This document shows positions 9,736-19,896 of a DNA stretch of 64,000 nucleotides, in pieces. Within the stretch, counting starts at the first letter, position 1. The number at the start of each line of letters is the position of its first letter. A model generated the notes under the pieces. The model worked only from the letters and a program-made list of their open reading frames with translations, had not been told where the DNA came from and searched no databases. This DNA is from Chitinophagales bacterium (lineage in GTDB: Bacteria > Bacteroidota > Bacteroidia > Chitinophagales > Chitinophagaceae): NCBI GenBank assembly GCA_013297995.1, contig JAAFJB010000007.1:1-64000 (forward strand). The letters are read 5' to 3'. The translations under genes and the position numbers were made by a program.

Positions 9736-9960
9736 TTATTTCTTGCTCAATTTAGCGTAATCAAGTATGGCTTTAATAGATTGTTTAGAGGGTGATTTTA
9801 GTTGAAGTAGATTGAGTTGTTCAATCGATCTTTCAATACTATTTACCCGATGCTTTAGTTCAGCATCTTCTTCAATAGCTTTACCTATGGCGGCGGTTAA
9901 TTCCGGCGTGCAATCCTTGTATACGTACATAATCAATTCCTCTTCTTTAAAGTTTTTCAT
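9736..9960 (-). CDS. Small hypothetical protein, charged helical
   Basis: A 74-residue protein beginning MKNFKEEELIMYVYKDCTPE, predicted to be soluble and mostly helical, with no signal peptide or membrane segment. The first 20 residues resemble the start of anti-sigma-factor-like small proteins of Bacteroidota, but no zinc-binding His/Cys set follows (a single Cys), so no function is assigned. It lies 49 bp upstream of nth on the same strand. An in-frame stop just upstream fixes the possible start. Confidence 0.6.
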   Translation of the reverse strand: MKNFKEEELIMYVYKDCTPELTAAIGKAIEEDAELKHRVNSIERSIEQLNLLQLKSPSKQSIKAILDYAKLSKK

Positions 9961-10082
9961 AAGCAGCTATCTGCATGATTCAAAGAGGGCACGGGATGCT
10001 ATTAAAACGCTGGGCTTTTTTAAATATTGTTATCAATTAAAATAACTACCCAAAATAGCTGGTGAACGAAGTTCTGGTTGAA

Positions 10083-10391
10083 TTATTTTTTGGCAGCAGC
10101 GGAATCTTCCAGAATAAAAATATCTTCCCCATCTTTTTTCATGAGGTAACGCTCACGGGCGTATTTCTCCAGCGCGGCGGGACTATTTTCTAAATCACCC
10201 AATTCTTTTTTGGTCTTGTCTATTTCCTGCTGGTAATAGGCTTTTTTCATTTCAAGTTTGTGAAGTTCATCCCTTCTTTCTTTTTGTTGAAAGTAGTCGC
10301 GTTGGTCGTAAAATAACATCCACACAACAAAGAATACTGATGCAATTAAGTATTTGTTGGTGATATATGGAATTATTTTCTTCATGTACAA
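10083..10391 (-). CDS. divIC: FtsB/DivIC-type septum formation initiator
   Basis: A 102-residue bitopic protein: a short N-terminal tail, one TM helix (about 15-28, IASVFFVVWMLFY), then a heptad-rich coiled coil (residues 33-70) and the typical tail ENSPAALEKYARERYLMKKDGED. This layout matches FtsB/DivIC proteins, which join FtsL and FtsQ in the divisome. The start could be M1 or M3 (10385). It lies downstream of eno on the same strand, separated by an inverted repeat; the eno-divIC order is common in Bacteroidota and actinobacteria. Confidence 0.88.
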   Translation of the reverse strand: MYMKKIIPYITNKYLIASVFFVVWMLFYDQRDYFQQKERRDELHKLEMKKAYYQQEIDKTKKELGDLENSPAALEKYARERYLMKKDGEDIFILEDSAAAKK

Positions 10392-10398
10392 ACAAAAG

Positions 10399-10438
10399 AT
10401 TGGCAGATAAAAGTAATCATAAACCTCTATCTGCCAAT
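10399..10438 (-). terminator. Inverted repeat between eno and divIC
   Basis: Perfect 11-bp arms (ATTGGCAGATA at 10399-10409, TATCTGCCAAT at 10428-10438) with an 18-nt loop. Read on the minus strand, it follows the eno stop codon and is trailed by CTTTTGTTTG, a poor U-tract, just before the divIC start. It probably attenuates or terminates eno transcripts ahead of divIC. Confidence 0.55.
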
Positions 10439-10466
10439 GCTTATTTAGTGCCTAAATATGCGGCAA

Positions 10467-11762
<1,296 letters not shown>

Positions 11763-11822
11763 TTAATTGATTTATTTTTGTAATATCATTATTTCAAGTG
11801 CCGAAGATAAGAAATATGTAGT

Positions 11823-12554
11823 TTATACACTTATCAATCCTGTTAAGGAATGGAAAACCTTTTCTAATGAGTTCTTAGCAGTGAGGTTTTCTAGCTGATC
11901 ATCGGCCACAATTTTACCCTTGTGAATGATGATTACCCTGCTACAGATGGCTTCTACTTCTTGCAGAATATGGCTTGAAAAGAGAACGGTTTTATCCTTA
12001 CCAAGCTCTTTAATTAGGTTGCGGATTTCTATGATTTGGTTGGGGTCTAGTCCACTCGTAGGTTCATCTAAAACAATTACTGCGGGATTGTGTAAGATGG
12101 CGGCAGCCAGCCCCACTCGCTGCTTATATCCTTTGGAAAGCTCGCCAATTTTCTTGTGTTGCTCTGCATCTACCCCCACTTTTTTAATAATATCGTCCAC
12201 CGTCTTATTACCACGGTCTGCCGTCCACTGTCCACTGCCTATTCCATGCACCCCAGCCACAAAAGCAAGGTATTCTTTTAGGTACATATTGGTGTAAAGG
12301 GGATTGGCTTCTGGGAGGTAGCCTATTTTTCGCTTACAATCAATAGGGTATTGCTGCATATTAATTCCACAGATTTGAATGCTGCCCTCATCGGGAGGCA
12401 GGAAGCCTGTGATCATTTTTAGGGTAGTAGTTTTGCCAGCGCCATTCGGCCCAAGAAAGCCTACAATTTCTCCTTTGTTTACCGAGAAACTAAGTTGATC
12501 AACTGCTTTTTGTGCACCATAATATTTAACCAATCCAGCAACTTCAATGGACAT
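11823..12554 (-). CDS. ABC transporter ATP-binding protein, GldA-like
   Basis: A 243-residue ATPase of the ABC-2 export class: Walker A GPNGAGKTT (35-43), the IGYLPEANPLYTNMYLKEYL segment typical of GldA (77-96), signature LSKGYKQR (139-146), Walker B VIVLDEPTSGLDP (159-171) and the switch His in LFSSHILQEVE. GldA is the ATPase of the GldAFG system linked to gliding, but no gldF/gldG permeases are adjacent, and the protein is shorter than typical GldA (about 300) because its C-terminal extension is lacking. Residues 105-120 are unusual and are encoded by a heptad-like DNA repeat (see the separate entry). Confidence 0.85.
   Translation of the reverse strand: MSIEVAGLVKYYGAQKAVDQLSFSVNKGEIVGFLGPNGAGKTTTLKMITGFLPPDEGSIQICGINMQQYPIDCKRKIGYLPEANPLYTNMYLKEYLAFVAGVHGIGSGQWTADRGNKTVDDIIKKVGVDAEQHKKIGELSKGYKQRVGLAAAILHNPAVIVLDEPTSGLDPNQIIEIRNLIKELGKDKTVLFSSHILQEVEAICSRVIIIHKGKIVADDQLENLTAKNSLEKVFHSLTGLISV
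12194..12240 (-). repeat. Imperfect 7-8 bp word repeat inside the GldA-like gene
   Basis: On the plus strand, GTCCACTGTCCACTG lies at 12223-12237, with related words CGTCCACCGTC at 12194-12204 and GGTCTGCCGTC at 12215-12225. The stretch is GC-richer than its surroundings and encodes residues about 105-120 (IGSGQWTADRGNK), which look like an in-frame insertion in a surface loop between the helical-domain start and DDIIKKVG. Confidence 0.5.
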
Positions 12555-12681
12555 ACCCTTAGTTTTTTCAAAAATAACTTAAATACGGTAGTATACTTGT
12601 TAAAAGCTACATGATCTATTTAATTACTTAAGCCAATTCAAAACAGGTTAACCCCCTTTTATTTCTATCTTCACGCTTATT

Positions 12682-14019
12682 ATGAGCATAAGTTTCCAAG
12701 ATCTCAACCTCAATACTGCCTTATTTTCTGCGTTGGATGATTTGGGTTTTACGCACCCAACTACCATACAGCATAGGGTATTTCCCATTGCCATGTCTGG
12801 CAGAGATATTTGTGGTATTGCCCAAACGGGTACAGGTAAAACCATTGCCTATCTATTGCCTTGCTTAAAACAATGGAAATTCAACAAGAATAAAGATCCG
12901 CAAGTATTAATTGTTGTTCCTACCAGAGAATTGGTTGCGCAAGTGGTGGAAGATATTAAAAAGCTATCTCCCTATATGAGTTTGATTGTAAAGGGAATTT
13001 ATGGGGGTGTAAATATCAATACCCAAGCGCTTGAATTAGAGAAAGAAGGCGTTGATATTTTAGTGGCAACACCGGGTAGACTATACGACCTTGCCATGAA
13101 TGGATCTTTTAAAACCAAATTCATCAAAAAATTGGTGATTGATGAAATGGACGAAATGCTGAATTTGGGCTTTCGTACCCAGCTAAAAAATATCATGGAT
13201 TTGTTGCCACAGAAAAGGCAAAACCTTTTATTTTCTGCTACCATTACAGAAGAAGTGGAAGCGCTAATAGCATCTTATTTTAATGATCCCATACGGGTGG
13301 AAGCAGCACCCACAGGAACCCCACTTGAAAATATTGAACAAACCAATTATATAGTCCCTAACTTTTATACCAAAGTAAATTTATTGGAATTATTATTATT
13401 GAATGATGCTTCCATGACGAAAGTATTGGTATTTGCCGCCACCAAAAAATTAGCAGATCAGCTGTATGAACAATTGGAACCTTCTTTTTCAGGTAGGGTT
13501 GGAATTATACATTCCAATAAAGAACAAAACCATCGTTTCAATACGGTTAAGCAATTCAAAGAAGGAAATTATCGTTTTTTAATTGCTACCGATATTGTTG
13601 CGCGTGGGATTGATATTGCGGAAGTATCGCATGTAATTAATTTTGATACACCCGATATACCCGAAAACTATATTCATAGAATTGGTAGAACGGGAAGAGC
13701 CGATAAAAAAGGCATTTCTATTACTTTTACAAGCCCCAGTGAAGCCAACCATAAAGCAGCTATTGAACAATTGATGAAATATACTATTCCTTTGCTGCCT
13801 CTTCCTTTAGATTTGTTGATTTCTACGGAATTAACCGAAGATGAAAAGCCAAAGGTATACATGAAAATACCGTATGTGAAAATTAAAAAGAAACCAGATG
13901 CGGGTGCTGCATTTCATGAAAAATCTGCAAAAAACAGCAGGCGTACAGTAAAAGTCAGCCGCAAAGATGAGATGCAGAAAAAGTATAAAAAGCCAATCAA
14001 AAGAGCCCCTAAAAAATAA
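12682..14019 (+). CDS. DEAD-box family ATP-dependent RNA helicase
   Basis: A 445-residue SF2 RNA helicase with Q motif (FSALDDLGFTHPTTIQHRVF), Walker A AQTGTGKT (about 52-59), PTRELVAQV, VATPGRLYDL, motif II as DEMD rather than DEAD, SAT, VARGIDIAEV and HIGRTGRADKKG. The last about 45 residues are Lys/Arg-rich (KIPYVKIKKKPDAG ... KKPIKRAPKK), a basic tail typical of the RhlE/CsdA-like helicases acting on rRNA or structured mRNA. Cold adaptation or ribosome assembly is inferred from the family only. It converges on the AAA ATPase gene, with 10 bp between stop codons. Confidence 0.93.
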   Translation: MSISFQDLNLNTALFSALDDLGFTHPTTIQHRVFPIAMSGRDICGIAQTGTGKTIAYLLPCLKQWKFNKNKDPQVLIVVPTRELVAQVVEDIKKLSPYMSLIVKGIYGGVNINTQALELEKEGVDILVATPGRLYDLAMNGSFKTKFIKKLVIDEMDEMLNLGFRTQLKNIMDLLPQKRQNLLFSATITEEVEALIASYFNDPIRVEAAPTGTPLENIEQTNYIVPNFYTKVNLLELLLLNDASMTKVLVFAATKKLADQLYEQLEPSFSGRVGIIHSNKEQNHRFNTVKQFKEGNYRFLIATDIVARGIDIAEVSHVINFDTPDIPENYIHRIGRTGRADKKGISITFTSPSEANHKAAIEQLMKYTIPLLPLPLDLLISTELTEDEKPKVYMKIPYVKIKKKPDAGAAFHEKSAKNSRRTVKVSRKDEMQKKYKKPIKRAPKK

Positions 14020-14029
14020 TTTTCATTAA

Positions 14030-15460
14030 TTATGCTTTAAAAAAAGCATCCATGGTTATTTCATGTTGTAAGAGGCCTGTATAGCTGTCTCTATTTTTAA
14101 TGCCATTGGTGGTTAACATGGTTAGGAACAAGGTTTTTTTTGTTTGGGTGGCTTGCTGAAAAATACTTAATTTCTCTCGTAGTTCATCAGCATATTTTTT
14201 GGTGATTTCAAATGGATGGATAGAAAATTTTAACTCACAAATATGAATACATTGATCTTGCCTATCAATTACTAAATCAATTTGCGCACCTCTTTCCTCC
14301 CCTAGGGTTTTGGTTTGCCAAATACTGGTCTCGGTATAAACGCCCTCAATACCCAATGTCTTTTTTATTTGAAGAATATGTTTTATGCCTATATTTTCAA
14401 AAGCCAATCCACTCCAGCTTTTCCATGAATTTCCTGTGGATAATTTTATCCAAGTACCTGGCCCAGTTGATCTACAGTTTTCTATAAATTTCAAATAAAA
14501 TAAACAGTACTCATCTGTTAATTTATAAATAATATCTTTTGCATTTTTGCCAAATGGAATATAAGCAGTAATAAACCCAGATTCAATAAGTTCTTCAAGC
14601 AATTGAGTAATACCTCCTCCAGAACTTAGTTTACAAACTTCTATAATTTCATTTCTTGATAATCCCTTTCCTTTTTTTGAAAGCGCCCTGATAATAGCTA
14701 AGTGATAATTTGCATCATCAAAAAGCGAATAAAAAAGTTCTTTGAATTCTTTTTGTAATAAGCCGTCCTTAGAAAAGCATATTTTATCAATCGCTTGTAC
14801 CGCACTTTCTCCTTTTTCAATTGCTTTTAGATATTGAGGAATGCCACCCATACCCATATACAATTGCAATAATTGGTATCTATCTAGATTTATTTTCCTT
14901 GCTTTTAAAAATAATTCCATCTCTCCAATTGTAAAAGGCAACAGCCTTATTTTTCGAGTAACTCTATTGTGCAGCCCGCCCCTGTTGTTCACTACTTTTT
15001 CAATCATCCAGGAAGCAGCAGATCCACAAATCACTACCACTAAATTTTTTTGAACAGATGCCCAAGTATTCCAAAAATTTTCAAATGCTTGCATGAAACC
15101 TGAACGGGGTGAGCTGAGCCAAGGGAATTCATCAAAAAAAATCACTTTTCTTTTCCTTTTTACCAATGGGGTGAGGTGTTGTATGAGCATTCCGAATGCC
15201 TCCATCCAACCACGTGGTTTGGCCAAGCCGAACCCTGTTTTCTTAGATAAAGCAGTACTGAAATTTTCTAATTGCTGATGGATTGAAGCATGGTGGATTC
15301 CTGATATTTCAAACGCCAGCTGATTTTCAAAAAAATTTCGAATTAAAAAAGTTTTACCTACCCTTCGTCGCCCATACACCGCCAAAAGTTCAGGTTCTCC
15401 TGATTTCAATAGCGTTGATAGTATATTTTTTTCTACATCTCTTCCTATAATTGTTTCCAT
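14030..15460 (-). CDS. AAA ATPase with DUF234-type PD-(D/E)XK nuclease-like C-terminus
   Basis: A 476-residue protein of the archaeal-type AAA ATPase/DUF234 group. The N-terminus carries Walker A VYGRRRVGKTFLI (GRRRVGKT at 30-37) and Walker B KVIFFDEFPWL (Asp110-Glu111). A winged-helix region follows at about 255-320 (LSRNEIIEVCKLSSGGGI, LLEELIESGFI). The C-terminal part has the PD-(D/E)XK-like set D395 ... E409-L-K411 (QIDLVIDR, HICELKFS). All core residues look intact. The family is patchily distributed and poorly understood, and it is often suspected to be mobile or defence-linked. The gene stands alone, convergent with the helicase and divergent from prfA, and its upstream region contains two tandem palindromes that may be its own binding sites. 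Confidence 0.85.
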   Translation of the reverse strand: METIIGRDVEKNILSTLLKSGEPELLAVYGRRRVGKTFLIRNFFENQLAFEISGIHHASIHQQLENFSTALSKKTGFGLAKPRGWMEAFGMLIQHLTPLVKRKRKVIFFDEFPWLSSPRSGFMQAFENFWNTWASVQKNLVVVICGSAASWMIEKVVNNRGGLHNRVTRKIRLLPFTIGEMELFLKARKINLDRYQLLQLYMGMGGIPQYLKAIEKGESAVQAIDKICFSKDGLLQKEFKELFYSLFDDANYHLAIIRALSKKGKGLSRNEIIEVCKLSSGGGITQLLEELIESGFITAYIPFGKNAKDIIYKLTDEYCLFYLKFIENCRSTGPGTWIKLSTGNSWKSWSGLAFENIGIKHILQIKKTLGIEGVYTETSIWQTKTLGEERGAQIDLVIDRQDQCIHICELKFSIHPFEITKKYADELREKLSIFQQATQTKKTLFLTMLTTNGIKNRDSYTGLLQHEITMDAFFKA

Positions 15461-15525
15461 AATTCCGCTGGTTGATATATTGCTAGTATTGTTTTAATAG
15501 CGCATTATTTTTAACTGAACAGTTA

Positions 15526-15630
15526 TTTATATTTCGCCAAATATATAAAATTAGCACTTATTTGGCGAGATATAAAAGATTTATATTTCGCCAAATATAT
15601 GGAATAAGTACTTATTTGGCGAGATATAAA
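15526..15630. repeat. Tandem pair of 51-bp palindromes between AAA/DUF234 gene and prfA
   Basis: Two copies, at 15526-15576 and 15580-15630, repeat with a 54-bp period. Each has 18-bp arms: left TTTATATTTCGCCAAATA (15526-15543; 15580-15597) and right TATTTGGCGAGATATAAA (15559-15576; 15613-15630). The arms are complementary except for one position and are separated by 15 bp. The arms are identical between copies, while the central spacer differs at several bases. The array ends 65 bp before the AAA gene start and about 93 bp before prfA. Four TCGCC/GGCGA cores alternate at 30- and 24-bp spacing. Confidence 0.92.
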
Positions 15631-15695
15631 TATGAATTATTGAATACGGCTACCATTAAAATTTAATTGCCATTTCAGGTAAACGGCTAAAGCCG

Positions 15696-15703
15696 TACTT
15701 TTG
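15696..15703 (+). promoter_or_regulatory. Bacteroidota -7 element for prfA
   Basis: TACTTTTG fits the Bacteroidota -7 consensus TAnnTTTG, and a TTTC (-33-like) lies 19 nt upstream at 15673-15676. The element is 20 bp before the prfA start codon, implying a very short leader. Confidence 0.5.
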
Positions 15704-15723
15704 CCAACTCAATTGAAGAAAAT

Positions 15724-16785
15724 ATGCTGAATAAGCTAGAAGCAATTAAAGCGCGGTTCGATCAAGTAGGCATAGCCCTTACCAACCCAGAAATTATTAA
15801 TAACCAAAAAGAATTTGGAGTATACAGCAAAGAGTATCGCTCTCTAGAAAAAATTGTACAACCCTATGAAGCCTATATTCGCGTGCTTGCCGATCACCAA
15901 TACGCTAAAGAAGCGTTAAACAGCAACGATGATGAAATGCGGGAACTCGCTAAAATGGAATTACCCGAACTCGATGAAAAGAAAGATGCACTAGAGAAAG
16001 AGCTTACCAAATTATTGATTCCCAAAGATCCACAAGACGATAAAAATGCCATTCTAGAAATACGTGCGGGTACGGGTGGTGATGAAGCCAGCCTTTTTGC
16101 AGGGGATCTATTGGGCATGTATCTCCGCTACTGCGCTAAAAAAGGATGGAAAACAGCTGTAGTAACTGAGAGTGAAGGAACTGTTGGAGGTTATAAAGAA
16201 GTAATTGTTGAAGTAAGTGGAGAGGATGTGTATGGTGTATTGAAATTTGAAAGTGGGGTACACCGAGTACAAAGAGTACCCAATACAGAAACCCAGGGAA
16301 GGGTGCATACTTCCGCCGCTACGGTGGCTGTTATGCCCGAAGCGGAAGAACTAGATTTTGAATTGAAAGAAAGCGATGTAAAAATGGAGACCGCCAGAAG
16401 TGGTGGCGCGGGGGGACAAAACGTTAATAAAGTAGAAACAAAAGTATTTCTTACCCATATTCCCACAGGGGTTGTTGTTGTTTGTCAAACCGAACGTTCT
16501 CAATTGGGAAATAGAGAAAAGGCAATGACCATGTTGCGGACTAAATTATACGAAGAGCAGGTTCGCAAACAAGAAGACGAAATATCTCGCCAGCGTAAAA
16601 CCTTGGTAAGTACTGGGGATAGAAGCGCAAAAATTAGAACTTATAACTGGCCGCAAGGAAGGGTAACCGATCATCGGATTGGGTTAACTTCCTATAACTT
16701 AGACGCTGTTATAAATGGTGAAATAGAAGAATTTATTGAGGCGTTGCAGATGGCCGAAAATGCTGCCAAAATGGTGAACCAATAA
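15724..16785 (+). CDS. prfA: Peptide chain release factor 1
   Basis: A 353-residue class I release factor that reads UAA/UAG and triggers peptidyl-tRNA hydrolysis. The GGQ motif is at 230-232 ([13 protein letters not shown]). The stop-codon recognition tripeptide is of the RF1 PxT type (P186-N-T188 in [16 protein letters not shown]), not the RF2 SPF type, and no programmed frameshift is needed. Length and order are standard. It is followed by a strong terminator-like hairpin shared with the converging TonB receptor gene. Confidence 0.97.
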   Translation: MLNKLEAIKARFDQVGIALTNPEIINNQKEFGVYSKEYRSLEKIVQPYEAYIRVLADHQYAKEALNSNDDEMRELAKMELPELDEKKDALEKELTKLLIPKDPQDDKNAILEIRAGTGGDEASLFAGDLLGMYLRYCAKKGWKTAVVTESEGTVGGYKEVIVEVSGEDVYGVLKFESGVHRVQRVPNTETQGRVHTSAATVAVMPEAEELDFELKESDVKMETARSGGAGGQNVNKVETKVFLTHIPTGVVVVCQTERSQLGNREKAMTMLRTKLYEEQVRKQEDEISRQRKTLVSTGDRSAKIRTYNWPQGRVTDHRIGLTSYNLDAVINGEIEEFIEALQMAENAAKMVNQ

Positions 16786-16789
16786 CTAA

Positions 16790-16822
16790 AAAAAGCTGTC
16801 GCATTTCTACGACAGCTTTTTT
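16790..16822. terminator. Bidirectional intrinsic terminator, prfA / TonB receptor
   Basis: AAAAAGCTGTCG (16790-16801) pairs with CGACAGCTTTTT (from 16810) across an 8-nt loop. A-runs and T-runs flank both sides, so it can terminate transcripts on either strand. It lies 5 bp after the prfA stop codon and 21 bp from the stop of the opposing gene. Confidence 0.88.
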
Positions 16823-16842
16823 ATTAATTAACGATGGAGATT

Positions 16843-19800
16843 TTATTTCTTACAAAAATCACCAATTTCTAAGCTAATTCTTGCGAACAAGAATCTACCA
16901 TTAATTCCAAATTGATTTACAGGGAATAAGAAACGCTCACGGTTTGAAACATCTCTTGCAGCAGCATATCCACCCGTGGTTTTAGCAGTGCCAAGTGCAC
17001 TTGCCACAGGGTTTGTGTATACATTGGCAGCACTATTTCTAGGGTCAACAAAAATTCTATCAGGATATACGTCTAACAAATTGTTGGCTCCAAAAGAGAA
17101 GGAAGAATTCTTATAAAAGCGGTAAGTAACTACTAAATCAGTATTTATTTTTGCACTAAAACTTTGATCTACTTCAAATGCAACATCATTCCAGAATGCA
17201 CCTGCCGCATTTACCGAGCGAGGATCAACAATATTAACTGACTCAATTTTACCAAAGCGAACAGCTCTTAACAAGAAATTGAATTTCTTGATGGTGTAGT
17301 TAACAGTAAAGTTGATTTTACTATTAGGTTGCGCCACTTCAATTCTTGAACGTTGTTGACGATCAAACAATAAATTCTTAAAATCCTGTGCAGGATCTTT
17401 GGTTGGATCTGTTAAACTAGGATTGTTTACCGCATCATCAATTTTTGAATTGGTATTGATGCCACCCATTACTTTATTCTCATTAAAATTAGCTGCTAGG
17501 GATACAAATCCATTTCCTTTACCTAACTTATATTTCTGGGTAAGTACCAGATCTATACCTCTAGTGCGGGTGTTTACAGCATTGGTCCAGAACTGAACAC
17601 TTGAAACAGCAGGATCTATACCAGCACCAGTAAGAATGCCATTCACCAGTGAGTTTGTTCTAGCAAATTGTGTAGAAAGTACAATTCTATTGTCGATATT
17701 AATATTGTAGGCGTCAATAGTGAAAGTGGTATTCTTTCCCAGTTTACCTACCAATCCAACCGTGAAACTGGTAGAAGTTTCGGGACTAAGGTCTTTAATT
17801 CCAAAAGCATTTTTTACAATCGGGTTGTTGTTATTTGCTGTTAAAACGGTTGTTGGAACGCCGGCCACAAATTGAGTGGACTGATTCTGAAAATACCTTT
17901 GTTGCAAAGAAGGGGCTCTAAAGCCAGTACTAACAGAACCACGAATAGCTAAATTTGATGTAAGATCATATTTGGCTGTAAGTTTAGCACCCGTTCCTTT
18001 GTAAGTAGAATTTTCTTCGCCATAGCTTTCGTACCGAAAAGCACCTCCAATAAGGAATTTTTTGGTTTGATATTCTAAGTCGATATAAGCAGAATTAATA
18101 TTTCTTTTGGCCCTAACTTCATCACTTTTTTGAAAGCCAGGAAATACCTGTGAACCAGGTGCTGAAGGGCCACCAGCTATATTTACAACTTGACCAGTTG
18201 GCGTATACGTAATAGAAGGTACGGTGAACAATCTGCCACCATTTACAGAAGAACCCGTTTCGCCCGCAAAAATTCTATATTCTTCAAATCTATTTTCTAA
18301 TCCTGTAGCAAAATTGAAGCTAGCTCCATTTTTTAGATCGTATTTACGCGATAAATCCATATTAATGGTATTCTGCGTAAACATTATTTTACCCGCATCA
18401 AATTTGGTTTGCACACCGGAAGAAGCAGGTAAAGAGGCATTACCCGTGTTTTGGATATTGAACCCAACACTATTATTGCCAAAAGTATTGCTCACATCAA
18501 ACGACCAGGCCCCAAAACTCGTTTTTAGTCCCGCCATAAAAGATTGGTCTAATATTTTAGTATGAATCTGTGGCAAGAATCCATCTGTATAAAATCTAGA
18601 TCCATTTGGGTTTACGGGTTGCTGGTTCCAAGCATTGGGATTGCGGCTAAAGCCAGAAGCGTTTCCGTCTCTTTGAGAAGCACCACCTGTAAAATAAATT
18701 TCTGTTTTGTCGTTTAGCTTAACACCCGTGTTAATGAATCCACCCAAATTGGTGCTGGCTGAATTTCCAGCCACTATATTTTGACGATTATATCCACTTG
18801 CAGCTACTTGAGCCTTGTCTTGATCTATCATCCATCTTCTAAAGTCGGCTGTTGGAACACCTGTTGGTGCGTTGGGGAAAGCACCTCCATTGCCTAGATA
18901 TACCAAGGGAATATTGTCGATTCCACTTCTATTCGTTGCCTCTCTTTTTAATATCTGCATACTACCTGTGAGGTAAAACTTCTTATTAGAAATACCTCCA
19001 ACAATATCCACTTGTTGGTTTAATCCGTCTTGAATTTTTATACCGCCATTATAAGGCATATTGGTATTATTTTGGCCAGTCATTGCAGAGATATTCAAAC
19101 CTTTGTAATTTTTCTTTAGTACAACGTTTATTACACCTGCAATGGCATCAGATCCATATTGTGCAGCTGCACCATCTCTTAAAATTTCAATTCTTTCAAT
19201 AGCTGCAACAGGAATTGCATTTAAATCGGTGCCCACAGATCCTCTTCCAACAGTACCATTGATATTTACCAATGCCGTATTATGTCTGCGCTTGCCATTC
19301 AATAAAATCAAGGTTTGATCGGGCCCTAAACCCCTTAATCCCGAAGGATCAATATGATCCGTACCATCCGAAATGGTTTGTCTTGCTGACTGAAATGAAG
19401 GTGCCACATAAGTTAATAATTGGGTAAGATCTGCTTGTGCAAAATTTTTAATTTCCTTCATCTGAACCACATCAACAGGAACGGGCGTTGAAATACTGCT
19501 TCTCGGAAACTTATTCCTAGAACCAATTACTACAACCTCACTTGTTTCTTGAGCCTCTTTCAAAAATACCGTAGGTAAATTAATGGTGCTGCCTGCAACA
19601 ACTGTTACTTTAGTCTTTTCAGTAGCAGTACCCACATAACTAGTTAACAAAGTATAAATACCAGCGGGGAGATTTAAGCTGAAATTTCCTTCCGCATCCG
19701 AAATAATAGTGGTATTTCTACCCTCTACTTTAATTGTTGCTCCTGCAAGAGGCTGCCCCGAAGCATTTTTTACAGAGGATTTTATGATTCCTCCTTGTGC

Positions 19801-19872
19801 AAAAATTGCGACGCTAATAAACAGCATACCCATCAATGGTAGCAGTCTTTGAATTAATGCTAATTTTTTCAT
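16843..19872 (-). CDS. TonB-dependent outer-membrane receptor with carboxypeptidase-regulatory domain
   Basis: A 1009-residue receptor. The signal peptide is at about 1-25 (MGMLFISVAIFAQ), a CarboxypepD_reg-like beta domain at 28-115 (SGQPLAGATIKVEGRNT, DAEGNFSLNLPAG), the plug at about 125-240 (PVPVDVVQMKEIKNF, LRGLGPDQTLILLNGKRRH, IERIEILRDGAAAQYGSDA) and then a beta-barrel to the C-terminus. It imports an unknown substrate across the outer membrane using TonB energy. No SusD partner is adjacent, and the RRHNTALVNI plug motif points to the non-SusC receptor group. A perfect palindrome lies in its 5' leader. The C-terminal end GDFCKK lacks the usual terminal Phe. Confidence 0.9.
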   Translation of the reverse strand: MKKLALIQRLLPLMGMLFISVAIFAQGGIIKSSVKNASGQPLAGATIKVEGRNTTIISDAEGNFSLNLPAGIYTLLTSYVGTATEKTKVTVVAGSTINLPTVFLKEAQETSEVVVIGSRNKFPRSSISTPVPVDVVQMKEIKNFAQADLTQLLTYVAPSFQSARQTISDGTDHIDPSGLRGLGPDQTLILLNGKRRHNTALVNINGTVGRGSVGTDLNAIPVAAIERIEILRDGAAAQYGSDAIAGVINVVLKKNYKGLNISAMTGQNNTNMPYNGGIKIQDGLNQQVDIVGGISNKKFYLTGSMQILKREATNRSGIDNIPLVYLGNGGAFPNAPTGVPTADFRRWMIDQDKAQVAASGYNRQNIVAGNSASTNLGGFINTGVKLNDKTEIYFTGGASQRDGNASGFSRNPNAWNQQPVNPNGSRFYTDGFLPQIHTKILDQSFMAGLKTSFGAWSFDVSNTFGNNSVGFNIQNTGNASLPASSGVQTKFDAGKIMFTQNTINMDLSRKYDLKNGASFNFATGLENRFEEYRIFAGETGSSVNGGRLFTVPSITYTPTGQVVNIAGGPSAPGSQVFPGFQKSDEVRAKRNINSAYIDLEYQTKKFLIGGAFRYESYGEENSTYKGTGAKLTAKYDLTSNLAIRGSVSTGFRAPSLQQRYFQNQSTQFVAGVPTTVLTANNNNPIVKNAFGIKDLSPETSTSFTVGLVGKLGKNTTFTIDAYNINIDNRIVLSTQFARTNSLVNGILTGAGIDPAVSSVQFWTNAVNTRTRGIDLVLTQKYKLGKGNGFVSLAANFNENKVMGGINTNSKIDDAVNNPSLTDPTKDPAQDFKNLLFDRQQRSRIEVAQPNSKINFTVNYTIKKFNFLLRAVRFGKIESVNIVDPRSVNAAGAFWNDVAFEVDQSFSAKINTDLVVTYRFYKNSSFSFGANNLLDVYPDRIFVDPRNSAANVYTNPVASALGTAKTTGGYAAARDVSNRERFLFPVNQFGINGRFLFARISLEIGDFCKK

Positions 19873-19896
19873 AATACAGTTTAGTTTGAATAAAAA

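Noticed and set aside
15526-15630. Possible short CRISPR array
   Set aside because: There are only two units, each internally palindromic over its full length, with 3 bp between them and no spacer-like unique segments or cas genes.
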